Shown: one piece after another, positions 1 through 8,719 of the stretch
How the letters are laid out: each line of letters opens with the position of its first letter
Numbering within the stretch: position 1 is the first letter of the stretch
NCBI RefSeq assembly: GCF_900167945.1
Contig: NZ_FUZA01000007.1
Span: forward strand, 186,001 to 250,000
Reading direction: 5' to 3'
Length of the DNA stretch: 64,000 bases
From: Dyadobacter psychrophilus
Lineage (GTDB): Bacteria > Bacteroidota > Bacteroidia > Cytophagales > Spirosomataceae
Position numbers and translations under genes: made by a program
Notes under the pieces: generated by a model
What the model saw: only the letters and a program-made list of their open reading frames with translations
The model's database searches: none
Told to the model about the DNA's origin: nothing

Positions 1-1
1 G

Positions 2-67
2 CGATTGAAAGCATTAGCAGAACTACGCGGACTCGAAACAGGGATTCAACGTGCTATCAGCCTTTAA
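2..67 (+). CDS. C-terminal end of an unidentified protein (5' cut by window edge)
   Basis: An open frame enters from the left edge and stops with TAA at 65-67. The last residues are RLKALAELRGLETGIQRAIS plus L, an amphipathic helix typical of an enzyme C-terminus. Forty bases separate it from the next gene, an SDR dehydrogenase, on the same strand, so the two may be co-transcribed. A mannonate-dehydratase-like sugar-acid enzyme is possible, because such enzymes pair with SDRs in Bacteroidota, but 21 residues do not support an identification. Confidence 0.5.
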   Translation, partial: RLKALAELRGLETGIQRAISL

Positions 68-106
68 AAACAACATTATACTTACTCAAACTTACGATTT
101 ACAATA

Positions 107-895
107 ATGCCTGATATTGAAATTAATAACGCAGCGGCTTTGAATGTCTTTTCTCTCGAAGGAAAATTGGTGCTGGTAACTGGTGGGGGCAGCGGAATTG
201 GCTTTTACATTGCGCAAGCGATGATACAGTCAGGCGCAAAGGTAATTCTTACCGGCCGCAGGGAAGTGGTTTTGCAGGAAGCAGTGGGTTTACTGGGTCC
301 CAATGCCAGCTATTTTGTGAATGATATTACGCAGCTCAGCACCATTCCGGACCTGATCGCATCAATCGAAGAAGCGCATGGCCCGATTGACATTCTGGTC
401 AATAATGCGGGCATTAACATGAAAAAACATGCTATTGAAGTTACAGATGAAGATTTTGACCGGGTTATTCAGACCAATCTGCATGCTGTTTTCTCGGTTA
501 CCAGGGAAGTTGGCAAACGCATGATTGCACGCAAGCAAGGCTCCATTATTATGATCACTTCTATGGCTGCATTATACGGAATTGACCGTGTGGTGGCTTA
601 TACAGCTTCCAAATCTGCGGTTGGCGGAATGGTTAAGGCGCTGGCCACTGAATTTTCTCCCCATAATGTAAGGATAAATGCAGTCGCTCCCGGTTTTATA
701 GAAACGCCCATGATGCTCACCGCCATGAACGGCGATCCGTCACGACGCGACAAAGCCATGGACCGCACGCCCATGGGAACCTGGGGAAAACCGGACGACA
801 TAGGCTGGGCAGCCGTCTTCCTGGCCTCCCCCGCCGCCAAATTCATCACCGGCGTTTCACTGCCTGTGGACGGCGGCAATTCGATTGGATTTTAA
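107..895 (+). CDS. SDR family NAD(P)-dependent oxidoreductase
   Basis: A classical short-chain dehydrogenase/reductase of 262 residues. Visible motifs are the Rossmann TGGGSGIG at 25-32, NNAG at 99-102, and the catalytic tetrad N124, S152, Y165, K169 (YTASK). The C-terminal block with PVDGG near 253-257 is also typical. Family knowledge suggests oxidation or reduction of a polyol or sugar acid, such as gluconate 5-dehydrogenase or D-mannonate oxidoreductase. The adjacent ThuA and Gfo/Idh/MocA genes on the same strand support a carbohydrate role. The protein has no signal peptide, so it acts in the cytoplasm. The substrate cannot be read from sequence. Confidence 0.93.
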   Translation: MPDIEINNAAALNVFSLEGKLVLVTGGGSGIGFYIAQAMIQSGAKVILTGRREVVLQEAVGLLGPNASYFVNDITQLSTIPDLIASIEEAHGPIDILVNNAGINMKKHAIEVTDEDFDRVIQTNLHAVFSVTREVGKRMIARKQGSIIMITSMAALYGIDRVVAYTASKSAVGGMVKALATEFSPHNVRINAVAPGFIETPMMLTAMNGDPSRRDKAMDRTPMGTWGKPDDIGWAAVFLASPAAKFITGVSLPVDGGNSIGF

Positions 896-928
896 GTTAA
901 AAACTGCTTAATCAAACATTTTAAAACC

Positions 929-953
929 AGTTGACTTCAATTTGTAGTCAACT
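929..953. repeat. Inverted repeat upstream of the ThuA-like gene
   Basis: AGTTGACT at 929-936 is repeated in reverse complement as AGTCAACT at 946-953 with a 9-base loop, in the 100-base gap between the SDR and ThuA genes. There is no T-run, so it is not a standard terminator. An operator or an attenuating hairpin is possible. Confidence 0.35.
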
Positions 954-995
954 AACAAAGACGAACTGTAAGACTTTAATATAACCCAATAACCA

Positions 996-1838
996 ATGAA
1001 GCAAAACAAATTCCTAAAACCTATTTATCTTCTCTTTACACTTTTGCTACTTAGTTCGGTAATATCGAACACCCAAGCCCAAAAAATCAAGTGGAATAAA
1101 GTCAAGGTTCTTATTTATACAAAGAACGGCAAGGGTTATGTACATGATAACATTGCTGCTTCGGTGGTGGCGATCCAGGCTTTGGGCAAGCAGCATGGAT
1201 TTGGGGTAGATGTGAGTGATGACCCTTTGACGTTTACGGATGAGAATTTGAAACAATATGATGCGCTTATTTTTTCAAATACAAACAATGATGTGTTTGA
1301 CACGGATGCTCAGCGCGTTGCATTAATGCGTTATATCCAGGCTGGTGGGAATTTCGTTGGCCTGCACTCGGCCTCAGGGACAGAACGGAAATGGAGATGG
1401 TTTAAGGATATGCTTGGCGGAACGTTTTTCTGGCACGAACCCGGACAAAGCTTCACAGTAAATGTCTTGGATTCCAAAAACCCTTCATTAGCGCACTTGC
1501 CGGCCAAATGGGAGCGCAAAACGGACGAATTTTATTTTGTAAAGGAAATGGGCGTGAACCTGACCGTTCTGGCTGTTAACGACCATTCAACGATTCAAAA
1601 ACCGGCTGGAAAAGCACTGGACACATTCGGAACGGTATTTCCTTCGGTTTGGTGGCATGAGTACGACGGAGGCCGCGCATTTTATACCTCGCTCGGGCAC
1701 CAGAAAGAAGATTACGAGCAGGAAGATTTGAGAAAACACATTCTGGGAGCCATTGAATGGGCAATAGGCCCGCAAAAGGCCAGAAATTACGGCAAGGCTT
1801 ATGCAACGAGCCCAACCGACGAAGTGCGTAAAAAATAA
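996..1838 (+). CDS. Secreted ThuA-like domain protein
   Basis: 280 residues with an N-terminal signal peptide (basic start, hydrophobic stretch about 8-27, cleavage after the NTQA region), so it is predicted periplasmic. The rest matches the ThuA / trehalose-utilisation fold (class I glutamine amidotransferase-like): KVLIYTKNGKGYVHDN near the start, YDALIFSNTN, GGNFVGLHSASG, a WHEPGQSF region, and the C-terminal FYTSLGHQKEDY. ThuA proteins act with Gfo/Idh/MocA dehydrogenases in keto-glycoside metabolism, and such a gene follows 25 bases downstream. The exact reaction is unknown. Two much larger proteins in this window (15934-19698 and 29064-32582) carry the same domain at their N-termini. 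Confidence 0.9.
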   Translation: MKQNKFLKPIYLLFTLLLLSSVISNTQAQKIKWNKVKVLIYTKNGKGYVHDNIAASVVAIQALGKQHGFGVDVSDDPLTFTDENLKQYDALIFSNTNNDVFDTDAQRVALMRYIQAGGNFVGLHSASGTERKWRWFKDMLGGTFFWHEPGQSFTVNVLDSKNPSLAHLPAKWERKTDEFYFVKEMGVNLTVLAVNDHSTIQKPAGKALDTFGTVFPSVWWHEYDGGRAFYTSLGHQKEDYEQEDLRKHILGAIEWAIGPQKARNYGKAYATSPTDEVRKK

Positions 1839-1863
1839 CAGCAAAACATTTATCCTGAATCCA

Positions 1864-3300
1864 ATGAAAAATTTAACAGAAGAAAACAGTCAGGACAGAA
1901 GGTCGTTCCTGAAAAGCGCTGCAACCGGAACTGCCGGCATTATTGCGGCCTCAATGTTCCCAACGATCGTCCCGGCAAGTGTTTTTGGCAAATTTGCGCC
2001 GAGCAACCGGATCAACATTGGTCAGATCGGAATCGGGCGCATTGCGACAACACACGATTTACCGGAGGTTTTAAAAAATGAGGTGGCGCACGTCATGGCT
2101 GTTGCTGACCTGGACAAAAACCGTTTGGCACAAGGGAAAAAGTGGATCGAAAAGAAATATGCTGATAAAACAGGCAAAGCAAATTACGTCGATGTAAAGG
2201 CTTATGACGACTATAAGGAGCTTTTGGCCAATAAGGAAATAGATGCGGTGATCATTAGCACGCCCGATCACTGGCATGCGCAGCCCGCAATGGAGGCTGC
2301 TGTTGCCGGCAAGCACATTTATATGCAGAAACCTACTTCGCTGACGATTAAGGAAGGGCGGATGATGGCTGAGATGATCAAGAAAAAGAAAGTGGTTTTC
2401 CAGTTAGGAAGTCAGCAGCGGTCTATGAACCCCTGGCCACAGTTTAAGAGGACTTGTGAACTGGTGCGCAATGGTCGCATTGGAAAGCTGAAAAAGGTAT
2501 ATGTTGGCCTACCGGGTGATCCGGCGGGTGGTAACACCGAAAAAATGCCCGTTCCGGCGAATTTGAATTACGATATGTGGCTCGGCTCTACGCCAGAAGT
2601 CTATTATACGCTGGACCGCGTCCACTCGCAAACCGACATTAATGATCGTCCGGGATGGCTGCGGTTGGAACAATTTGGCGCGGGAATGATCACGGGCTGG
2701 GGTTCTCACCACATTGACATCGCGCACTGGGGCATGGATACCGAGCTCACCGGCCCAATCGAGATCGATGGAAAAGCGACATTCCCGGCTGCCGGGTCTG
2801 GCCTTTGGAATGTTCATGGGGACTTTCTGGTCAATGCAAAATATGCCAATGGCGTGGAAATGGAAATTGGCGGCACCAATCCAAATGGGGTCAAATTTGA
2901 AGGAACTGATGGCTGGATTTTCGTTTCGCGTGGCAATGTAGGTGTTACGGCGTCGGATCCGGGAGCAGCTGCTTCTGCGAAGGAAAACAAAGCGTTTTAT
3001 GCAAGCGATCCTAAAATACTGGGGTCAGTGATCCAGGCCGATGAAATTCATCTTTACGAAAGTCCGGAGCAGCATCAAAACTGGCTGGAAAGCATTCAGA
3101 ATGGAAAGCAGACAATCAGCCACGCTGAAATTGCACAACGCTCCTGCTCGGCCTGTTTGATCGCACATACGGCCATGAAACTGGGTCGTAAGTTGAAATG
3201 GGATCCGAAAAAAGAAGAATATATTGGAGATAAAGAAGCCAATGCAACCCTTTCAAGGCCACAGCGAGGCCCATATGGCACCAACTATGTGAAAGGATAA
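1864..3300 (+). CDS. Tat-exported Gfo/Idh/MocA family oxidoreductase
   Basis: I start at ATG 1864 (MKNLTEENSQDRRSFLK), which gives a twin-arginine signal: DRRSFLK at 11-17 and then a hydrophobic Ala/Gly segment to about 40. A start at 1801 would overlap the upstream gene. The mature part has a Rossmann N-terminus (IGQIGIGRIATTHD), STPDHWHAQPAMEA, and MQKP, where the lysine corresponds to the catalytic Lys of the EKP motif. A long C-terminal alpha/beta domain with GWGSHHIDIAHWG follows. Members oxidise or reduce sugars and glycosides with NAD(P). Tat export suggests the cofactor is bound before export to the periplasm. It probably works with the ThuA-like protein just upstream. Confidence 0.92.
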   Translation: MKNLTEENSQDRRSFLKSAATGTAGIIAASMFPTIVPASVFGKFAPSNRINIGQIGIGRIATTHDLPEVLKNEVAHVMAVADLDKNRLAQGKKWIEKKYADKTGKANYVDVKAYDDYKELLANKEIDAVIISTPDHWHAQPAMEAAVAGKHIYMQKPTSLTIKEGRMMAEMIKKKKVVFQLGSQQRSMNPWPQFKRTCELVRNGRIGKLKKVYVGLPGDPAGGNTEKMPVPANLNYDMWLGSTPEVYYTLDRVHSQTDINDRPGWLRLEQFGAGMITGWGSHHIDIAHWGMDTELTGPIEIDGKATFPAAGSGLWNVHGDFLVNAKYANGVEMEIGGTNPNGVKFEGTDGWIFVSRGNVGVTASDPGAAASAKENKAFYASDPKILGSVIQADEIHLYESPEQHQNWLESIQNGKQTISHAEIAQRSCSACLIAHTAMKLGRKLKWDPKKEEYIGDKEANATLSRPQRGPYGTNYVKG

Positions 3301-3346
3301 ATTAATTGCTGCAAATAAACCTATCTAGTTATAAAATTTCTATTTA

Positions 3347-3380
3347 TTGCCCCGGGCTTAAGCCCGGGGCAATTGTTTTT
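3347..3380. terminator. Rho-independent terminator, bidirectional
   Basis: A perfect 26-base palindrome (13 bp per arm; TTGCCCCGGGCTT and its complement, 3347-3372) is followed by TTGTTTTT. It lies between two convergent genes, the Gfo/Idh oxidoreductase and the AraC regulator. A weaker AGTAGATT/AATCTACT hairpin follows at 3381-3406. Confidence 0.85.
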
Positions 3381-3410
3381 AGTAGATTAATTTTTATCAA
3401 TCTACTTTAA

Positions 3411-4271
3411 TTAATAATTCCCTTTGTATTCTCTCGGAGTATGCCCGATGTATCTTTTGAAGTTCCTGTTAAAATTAGATAAAGAGTCAAATCCGCTATC
3501 ATAGGCAATCTGCGCAATTGTCCATTTATCTTCCAGCAGCAATTTGCACGCGTGCCCGATTCGAATCTCGTTGACGAAATCGATGAAAGTCTTGTTAGAC
3601 CTGGCTTTAAAATATCTGCAAAAAGCCGCCTCTGTCATTCCTGCCAAAGACGCCACATCCCCCAATCTGATTTCCTGTGAAAAATGCTGCAGCACATAAT
3701 TGTGCACTTTATGCATGCGTTCAGTCTCCGAAACTTTATATGTATTCACATAACCGTAGCTTGATATCGGAGAACCACCAGTTTCATGAGCCAGTTTGTC
3801 GAGTAAAGTAAGGAGTTGAATGATGGTTTGAAAACCTTCGGAATGCATGATGGACATTAGTTCCGAGCGGATATGGCTGCGCAATTCACCCTTGTATTCA
3901 ATGCCGCGTTTCGAATCCAGCAGCAACTGCTTCAAGGCAAGCATCTCCGGTTTGTCCAAAAAGTCCTTCCCCAGGAAATCCTCCTGAAAGTACAAAACAA
4001 CGCCATGCGTCAGCAGTGACGAACCGGTGTCGAAATAAGCAGCGTCGCTCCGCCACAAGTGGGGAACGTCGGGCCCAAGAAAAACCGTATCACCCGGACC
4101 GAAAGTTTGAACGGAATCGCCGATCAATCGCTTGCCGGTTCCTTCCAAAACAGTGAACAGCTGATAATGCGGATGAAAATGCCAGTTGGGATCGAAATGA
4201 GGTGCTTTCAGCTCCTGTATCGTCACAGTTCTGACCTGGCTTTCAATATTTTTATGGATGGGCGCCTTCAT
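3411..4271 (-). CDS. AraC family transcriptional regulator with N-terminal cupin domain
   Basis: 286 residues. The N-terminal half (about 10-120) is a cupin sensor: WHFHPHYQLFTVLEGTGKR, then FGPGDTVFLGPDVPHLW. The C-terminal ~100 residues hold two helix-turn-helix motifs: EIRLGDVASLAGMTEAAFCRYFK, NKTFIDFVNEIRIGHA, and IAYDSGFDSLSNFNRNFKRY ending GHTPREYK. The cupin probably senses a sugar. It converges on the SDR/ThuA/Gfo-Idh operon and may control that or the genes to its right. It is clearly related to the AraC gene at 19825-20703, including the shared AFCRYFK signature. Confidence 0.92.
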   Translation of the reverse strand: MKAPIHKNIESQVRTVTIQELKAPHFDPNWHFHPHYQLFTVLEGTGKRLIGDSVQTFGPGDTVFLGPDVPHLWRSDAAYFDTGSSLLTHGVVLYFQEDFLGKDFLDKPEMLALKQLLLDSKRGIEYKGELRSHIRSELMSIMHSEGFQTIIQLLTLLDKLAHETGGSPISSYGYVNTYKVSETERMHKVHNYVLQHFSQEIRLGDVASLAGMTEAAFCRYFKARSNKTFIDFVNEIRIGHACKLLLEDKWTIAQIAYDSGFDSLSNFNRNFKRYIGHTPREYKGNY

Positions 4272-4302
4272 AAAACCTGCCTTATTTTACCTTAATGTTT
4301 TG

Positions 4303-4310
4303 CAAAACTA
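4303..4310 (-). promoter_or_regulatory. Candidate -7 element of the AraC gene
   Basis: On the minus strand this reads TAGTTTTG, matching the Bacteroidota TAnnTTTG consensus, 31 bases before the AraC start. No TTG at the expected upstream distance was found, so only the -7 half is supported. Confidence 0.35.
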
Positions 4311-4557
4311 GCATATTGGTATCAAAATACGACCATTCTAGAATTCTACTTGCCGTTTGTCCGGTAAAATCAATTAGGCACCGGCAAAAGAATCGCACGT
4401 TATTCTCGTTGTAATTATAGGAATGCAGCATTATCGAACCGAAAAATGCTGACGCGTATGGCATAATTTTTTATTACAAATAAGCTCGTAAAATCCGTTC
4501 CAACCATTTAGAACCCGCAGTGTTCCTATACATTCAGTCAGTAGCATTTAAGCAGTC

Positions 4558-4986
4558 ATGAAGAAAATTATCCCTCAATTAACGTTCTTATTCGGCATTT
4601 TTGCCATGTTCAGTTGTGGAAAAACAACCACAATCAGCAGTAATATGGAACTGACCGGCAAATGGGAGCTCCAAAGTATAGTACAAAATTCCGACACCAT
4701 TCAAAAGCCCGCGTTAGCCAAAGGACAAATGCCAATCAGCCTCAATTTTAAAGAAAAAGGTGAGCTTGAAGGCACGACCTCAACCAATATCCTTACCGGT
4801 TTTTATGAAACTGCACAACAGAACACCATTCAGATGGGCGGCGGCGGAACAGAAAGGGCGGAGACACAATGGGGCAACCTTTTTGTGAATGCGCTGCCTA
4901 ATGTAAATTTATATGACCTGAAAATGAACCGGTTAGTACTATATTACGAAAACAACAACCAGATGATTTTTAGCAGGGTGCAGTAA
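4558..4986 (+). CDS. Small lipocalin/META-like lipoprotein
   Basis: 142 residues. A lipoprotein signal ends in a lipobox with C20 (AMFSC). The mature part starts with a LTGKWELQSIV strand and alternates polar and hydrophobic beta segments, ending YYENNNQMIFSRVQ. This resembles META/HslJ-like or lipocalin-like small beta domains that are common as Bacteroidota lipoproteins. It is expected on the periplasmic side of the envelope. Function unknown. It stands alone, with a strong terminator right after it. Confidence 0.75.
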   Translation: MKKIIPQLTFLFGIFAMFSCGKTTTISSNMELTGKWELQSIVQNSDTIQKPALAKGQMPISLNFKEKGELEGTTSTNILTGFYETAQQNTIQMGGGGTERAETQWGNLFVNALPNVNLYDLKMNRLVLYYENNNQMIFSRVQ

Positions 4987-5013
4987 TTTCGATAGCTCAT
5001 CCAATTTTATCGT

Positions 5014-5052
5014 TGGCGGCCTTATCAAAAGATAAGAGCCGCCATTTTTTTT
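5014..5052 (+). terminator. Rho-independent terminator after the small lipoprotein
   Basis: TGGCGGC then CTTATC pair with GATAAG and GCCGCCA (one bulged A, AAAA loop), followed by eight T residues at 5045-5052, 28 bases after the stop codon. Confidence 0.88.
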
Positions 5053-5205
5053 AAGCCCAATTTATTGTCATATTTTACCTCAATTGCTACATCGAAACAC
5101 TTTAACAGGTCAATATGTGACCAATAATTATCAAATCAGGTAAACTGTCAAGTGGTTTTTTGTTGTAAAATTGCATATTGACGGGACGATCAAAAAATTA
5201 TATTG

Positions 5206-6033
5206 ATGAAGTACAGTATGAATCTGCTCCTTTGGGGGCCTCAAATAGACGACAGCCTTTTTCCAACCCTCGAACTGATCAAAGAAATTGGCTTTGACGG
5301 CGTAGAAGTCCCGATTTTTAATACAAACCCTGCACATTGGTTTAATTTTCGAAAAAAACTAGATGAACTCGGTCTGGAATGTGAGACAGATACAATTTGC
5401 GGTCCCTCAGAACATTTGATCAGCCAGGACCCTGCCATGCGCAGACACACGATTGACCACCTTAAAAGTGCGCTGGACTGTTCATTGGTTTTAGGTGCAA
5501 CCAAATTAATGGGCCCTTATCATTCGGCATTAGGCGTTTTCACTGGACAACCAGCAACTCCCCAAGAGTGGCAGTGGGCCATTGAAGGCATTCGCGAAGT
5601 GGCCGATTATGCCGAATCACTGGACATCACATTAGGTTTGGAATATTTAAACCGCTTTGAACTGTATCTGACAAGTTGCGGCGATGAGCTAATCCGCTTC
5701 GTGGACGAGGTTAACCATCCGAATTGCAAGATCATGTTCGACACTTTCCACGCGAATATCGAAGAAAAGAACATTGGCGACACCATGCGCAAAGCCGGCG
5801 ACCGCATTTCATTTATTCAACTTTCTGAAAACGACCGCTCTACGCCTGGAAAAGGGAATGTTGATTGGGAAGGCGTTTTTAAAGCGATTAAGGACATCCG
5901 TTACGACGGCTGGATCAGTATTGAAGCATTCAGTCAGAAGCTTCCTGTGGCTAACATTTGGCGCAAAATGTTTGAATCGGAAGAACAATTAATGCGTGAC
6001 GGATTAGCTTTTATCAAATCAAATTTGTCTTAA
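5206..6033 (+). CDS. Sugar phosphate isomerase/epimerase family TIM-barrel protein
   Basis: 275 residues from ATG 5206; the TTG three bases upstream is a less likely start. It matches the AP-endonuclease-2-like TIM barrel of D-tagatose/D-psicose 3-epimerases: LGLEYLNRFE with E146, FDTFHANIEE with D179 and H182, SENDRSTPGKG with R211, and ISIEAF with E240. These align with the psicose-epimerase active site (E152, D185, H188, R217, E246) at a constant offset of six. The fourth metal ligand, H211 in that enzyme, is Q205 here. It has no signal peptide, so it is cytoplasmic. The likely role is epimerisation of a keto-sugar; substrate unknown. Confidence 0.88.
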   Translation: MKYSMNLLLWGPQIDDSLFPTLELIKEIGFDGVEVPIFNTNPAHWFNFRKKLDELGLECETDTICGPSEHLISQDPAMRRHTIDHLKSALDCSLVLGATKLMGPYHSALGVFTGQPATPQEWQWAIEGIREVADYAESLDITLGLEYLNRFELYLTSCGDELIRFVDEVNHPNCKIMFDTFHANIEEKNIGDTMRKAGDRISFIQLSENDRSTPGKGNVDWEGVFKAIKDIRYDGWISIEAFSQKLPVANIWRKMFESEEQLMRDGLAFIKSNLS

Positions 6034-6152
6034 CAGCCGGTTCTTGACTTGCAAACTGATTTTAGTCAAGCAGAATCACAAGAAAAAATTGAACATTTAA
6101 AATGAATTTCAATTCCGGCGTATATAGTTAGGAAATAGGCGCTGTTATTATT

Positions 6153-6181
6153 TTGAATTGGTCTTAATAAGACTACTTTTG
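6153..6181 (+). promoter_or_regulatory. Candidate promoter of the siderophore receptor gene
   Basis: TTG at 6153-6155 and TACTTTTG at 6174-6181 are separated by 18 bases, matching the Bacteroidota TTG-N17-23-TAnnTTTG consensus. The element ends 33 bases before the chosen ATG at 6215, which also argues against a TTG start at 6158. Confidence 0.5.
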
Positions 6182-6214
6182 CTTCCCAAATCGAAAGTTT
6201 CTTATTTAATCAAA

Positions 6215-8692
6215 ATGATACGGATAAAATTTTTACTATTCTTCACGCTGATATGCGCGGCTGCAAATGCCCAGACCGGCAATATAAAAGGACAAATCCT
6301 TACAGGAGCAGGCCAGGGCACCGAATCCATTAACATTATTTTGAAAGGAACAGGCAAAGGAACCGTCACAGCTGCTGATGGTTCTTTTGAATTTTCAGGG
6401 CTGAAAGAAGGCAATTATCAGCTGATTGGAACGGGGGTTGGTTTTAAACGTATTGATAAAAACGTTTCGGTAAAAGCCAACGAAACGTCCACATTGGAAC
6501 TGACCGTAACCGAAGACGCGCAGGAATTGCAAACCGTGGAAATCACCGGCCGCAAGGAAACATCTTACAAAAACGACCTCTCCTTCATCGCCAGCAAAAC
6601 CGCCACGCCGATCAAGGAAGTGCCGCAGGCGATCAGCTATATTACTAAAGAAGTGATGCGCGACCAGGGAACATTCCTGATGGGTGATGCCGTCAAAAAC
6701 ATGAGCGGCGTGAATCAGTTCACGTTTTATGACGATTTGACCATCCGTGGTTTCCGCATGAACGGCGGCAGCACAACGCAGTTGGTGAATGGATTAAGGA
6801 CATTTTCAGGGTTTTGGAAACAGCCGCCGGTGAATTATCTTGAACGCGTTGAAGTGATCAAAGGCGCTGCATCCGCACTTTACGGCAACACTTCACCGGG
6901 CGGAACGATCAACCGCGTGACGAAAAAGCCATTGACTACACCACAAAAATCACTGACGTTTACAACCGGAAGTTTCAATACATTGCGCACATTGGCGGAC
7001 TTCACAGGCCCAATGAATGAGAGCAAAACATTGCTTTACCGCCTGAATCTGGGTTATGTGAATGCACAAGGATTCCGGAACCTGCAATTTGATAAAAACA
7101 TTGTCGTCGCGCCGTCCGTATCATTCTTGCCGACAGACAAAACCCGCATCAACTTTGACCTCGTATACAATCGCTCGAACAGCCGCCTGGATCGCGGACA
7201 ATCTGTAAAAGGAAATGACCTTTATTCCAGCTCGATCAAAACTTCGCTGAATGCGGTTAATGACTATTTGAATGAAGAAACCTATCTGATAACGACTTCA
7301 TTAAATCACCAATTTACCCAAAACACTTCCTTCAACGTCGCTTACCTGCGCACCGGCTATTCTGAGGACCTTTTGGAGCACAGAAGCAGCAATGTGAACG
7401 GAATCGACTCGGCAGGAAAAGCGATTGACAACCTCGTTGCACGGCAAGTTTTTGTTAGAAAAACAAAGTCGTTTATGGACAATGTTTCGCTGTTCCTGAA
7501 CCATAATTTCAACACAGGAATCGCTGAGCATAAGCTTGTTGTAGGTTATGATTACATTCAATCCGTAACGCCGAAAGGCTCGGGTCAGCAAACGGCGAGC
7601 GGTTATTTGCTGAAAGCAGGCGGTGCCGGAGCTTATAATGCCAAAACGCCTGAAAAATACGTTTTCTACGATTATACAGAGAACGGCGTAACGCGCAGCA
7701 TTCCAAAACCGAACATTTCACATTACGATTTGTCGGTGCAGAACAACAACATGGAAGACCCTTCCAAATACATTTATAATGTTGTTGCCAATGCTTCCAC
7801 AACGCCGGTTTTCTACAAACTGCATGGCCTTTATTTGCAGGAGCAATTGAAGATCAACCGTTTGCAAATTCTCCTAGGCCTGCGTTATGACTCTTATATT
7901 GATAAAAAAGGCTACACAACCAGCAACGAAACGGATATAACGCAGCACGCGCTGCTGCCGCGTATCGGAGCTGTATATACGCTGACTAACAACATTAATG
8001 TGTACGGAACTTACACGAAGGGCTACAATCCGCAAGACGCCACCGTGCAAAGCGATCCGTTATCCGGCGGGCCGTTTGACCCGATCCGCAGCAGCTTGTA
8101 CGAAGCCGGTTTCAAAACCGAATGGCTGGATGGCAGGCTGACAGCCAATGCGTCGGTTTACCAGATTGAGCAAAACAACACATTGTATTCAGCTAATGCA
8201 GCTGAAAATCCCAACTTAATGCAGCAGATCGGCGGCGAAATTGCAAAAGGAGTTGAATTTGACGTGACCGGAAACATTCTTCCAAACTGGAACCTGATCG
8301 TTGCTTACAGTTATAATGATGCCAAAATCACAGACGCCGGTTCAAGAGCAGCGGATCAGGTGCTGGTAAACCGGCAAAAACCGAACGCGCCAAAGAATCA
8401 GGGAAGCATCTGGACGAAATATACATTTGTCAATGAGGCATTAAGCGGCTTCGGAATCGGCTTGGGCGGAAATTTCGTGACCGAGCGTAATGTGTCCATT
8501 AACAACACCCAGACATTGCCGGGTTACGAGTTGCTGAATGCGGCCATTTATTACAAGATCGACAAGTTCCAGTTTCAGGTGAACCTGAACAATTTGGCCA
8601 ACAAAACATATTGGGTTGGCGGCTACGATTATCTGCGGCTGTTCCCCGGAGCACCGCGCAATTTCATGGCGACCATTTCCTACACCTTTTAA
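6215..8692 (+). CDS. TonB-dependent siderophore receptor
   Basis: 825 residues from ATG 6215, which gives a clean signal peptide (MIRIKFLLFFTLICAAANAQ). Domains in order: a carboxypeptidase-regulatory-like beta domain (about 20-105, GNIKGQILTGAGQGTESI), a plug (about 115-230: EVPQAISYITKEVM, RGFRMNGG, ERVEVIKGAASALYGNTSPGG), and an outer-membrane barrel ending in aromatic ISYTF. The plug wording is that of FhuA/FepA-type siderophore receptors rather than SusC. It imports ferric siderophores using TonB energy. The PepSY membrane protein 27 bases downstream is a common partner. Iron (Fur) control is expected, but no clear Fur box was seen. Confidence 0.93.
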   Translation: MIRIKFLLFFTLICAAANAQTGNIKGQILTGAGQGTESINIILKGTGKGTVTAADGSFEFSGLKEGNYQLIGTGVGFKRIDKNVSVKANETSTLELTVTEDAQELQTVEITGRKETSYKNDLSFIASKTATPIKEVPQAISYITKEVMRDQGTFLMGDAVKNMSGVNQFTFYDDLTIRGFRMNGGSTTQLVNGLRTFSGFWKQPPVNYLERVEVIKGAASALYGNTSPGGTINRVTKKPLTTPQKSLTFTTGSFNTLRTLADFTGPMNESKTLLYRLNLGYVNAQGFRNLQFDKNIVVAPSVSFLPTDKTRINFDLVYNRSNSRLDRGQSVKGNDLYSSSIKTSLNAVNDYLNEETYLITTSLNHQFTQNTSFNVAYLRTGYSEDLLEHRSSNVNGIDSAGKAIDNLVARQVFVRKTKSFMDNVSLFLNHNFNTGIAEHKLVVGYDYIQSVTPKGSGQQTASGYLLKAGGAGAYNAKTPEKYVFYDYTENGVTRSIPKPNISHYDLSVQNNNMEDPSKYIYNVVANASTTPVFYKLHGLYLQEQLKINRLQILLGLRYDSYIDKKGYTTSNETDITQHALLPRIGAVYTLTNNINVYGTYTKGYNPQDATVQSDPLSGGPFDPIRSSLYEAGFKTEWLDGRLTANASVYQIEQNNTLYSANAAENPNLMQQIGGEIAKGVEFDVTGNILPNWNLIVAYSYNDAKITDAGSRAADQVLVNRQKPNAPKNQGSIWTKYTFVNEALSGFGIGLGGNFVTERNVSINNTQTLPGYELLNAAIYYKIDKFQFQVNLNNLANKTYWVGGYDYLRLFPGAPRNFMATISYTF

Positions 8693-8719
8693 AATGTACT
8701 ATTCCTAAATCAAAAACTT

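Noticed and set aside
598..879. Frames on the opposite strand of the SDR gene and similar long antisense frames elsewhere
   Set aside because: They lie fully inside well-supported genes in other frames and show no domain signature.
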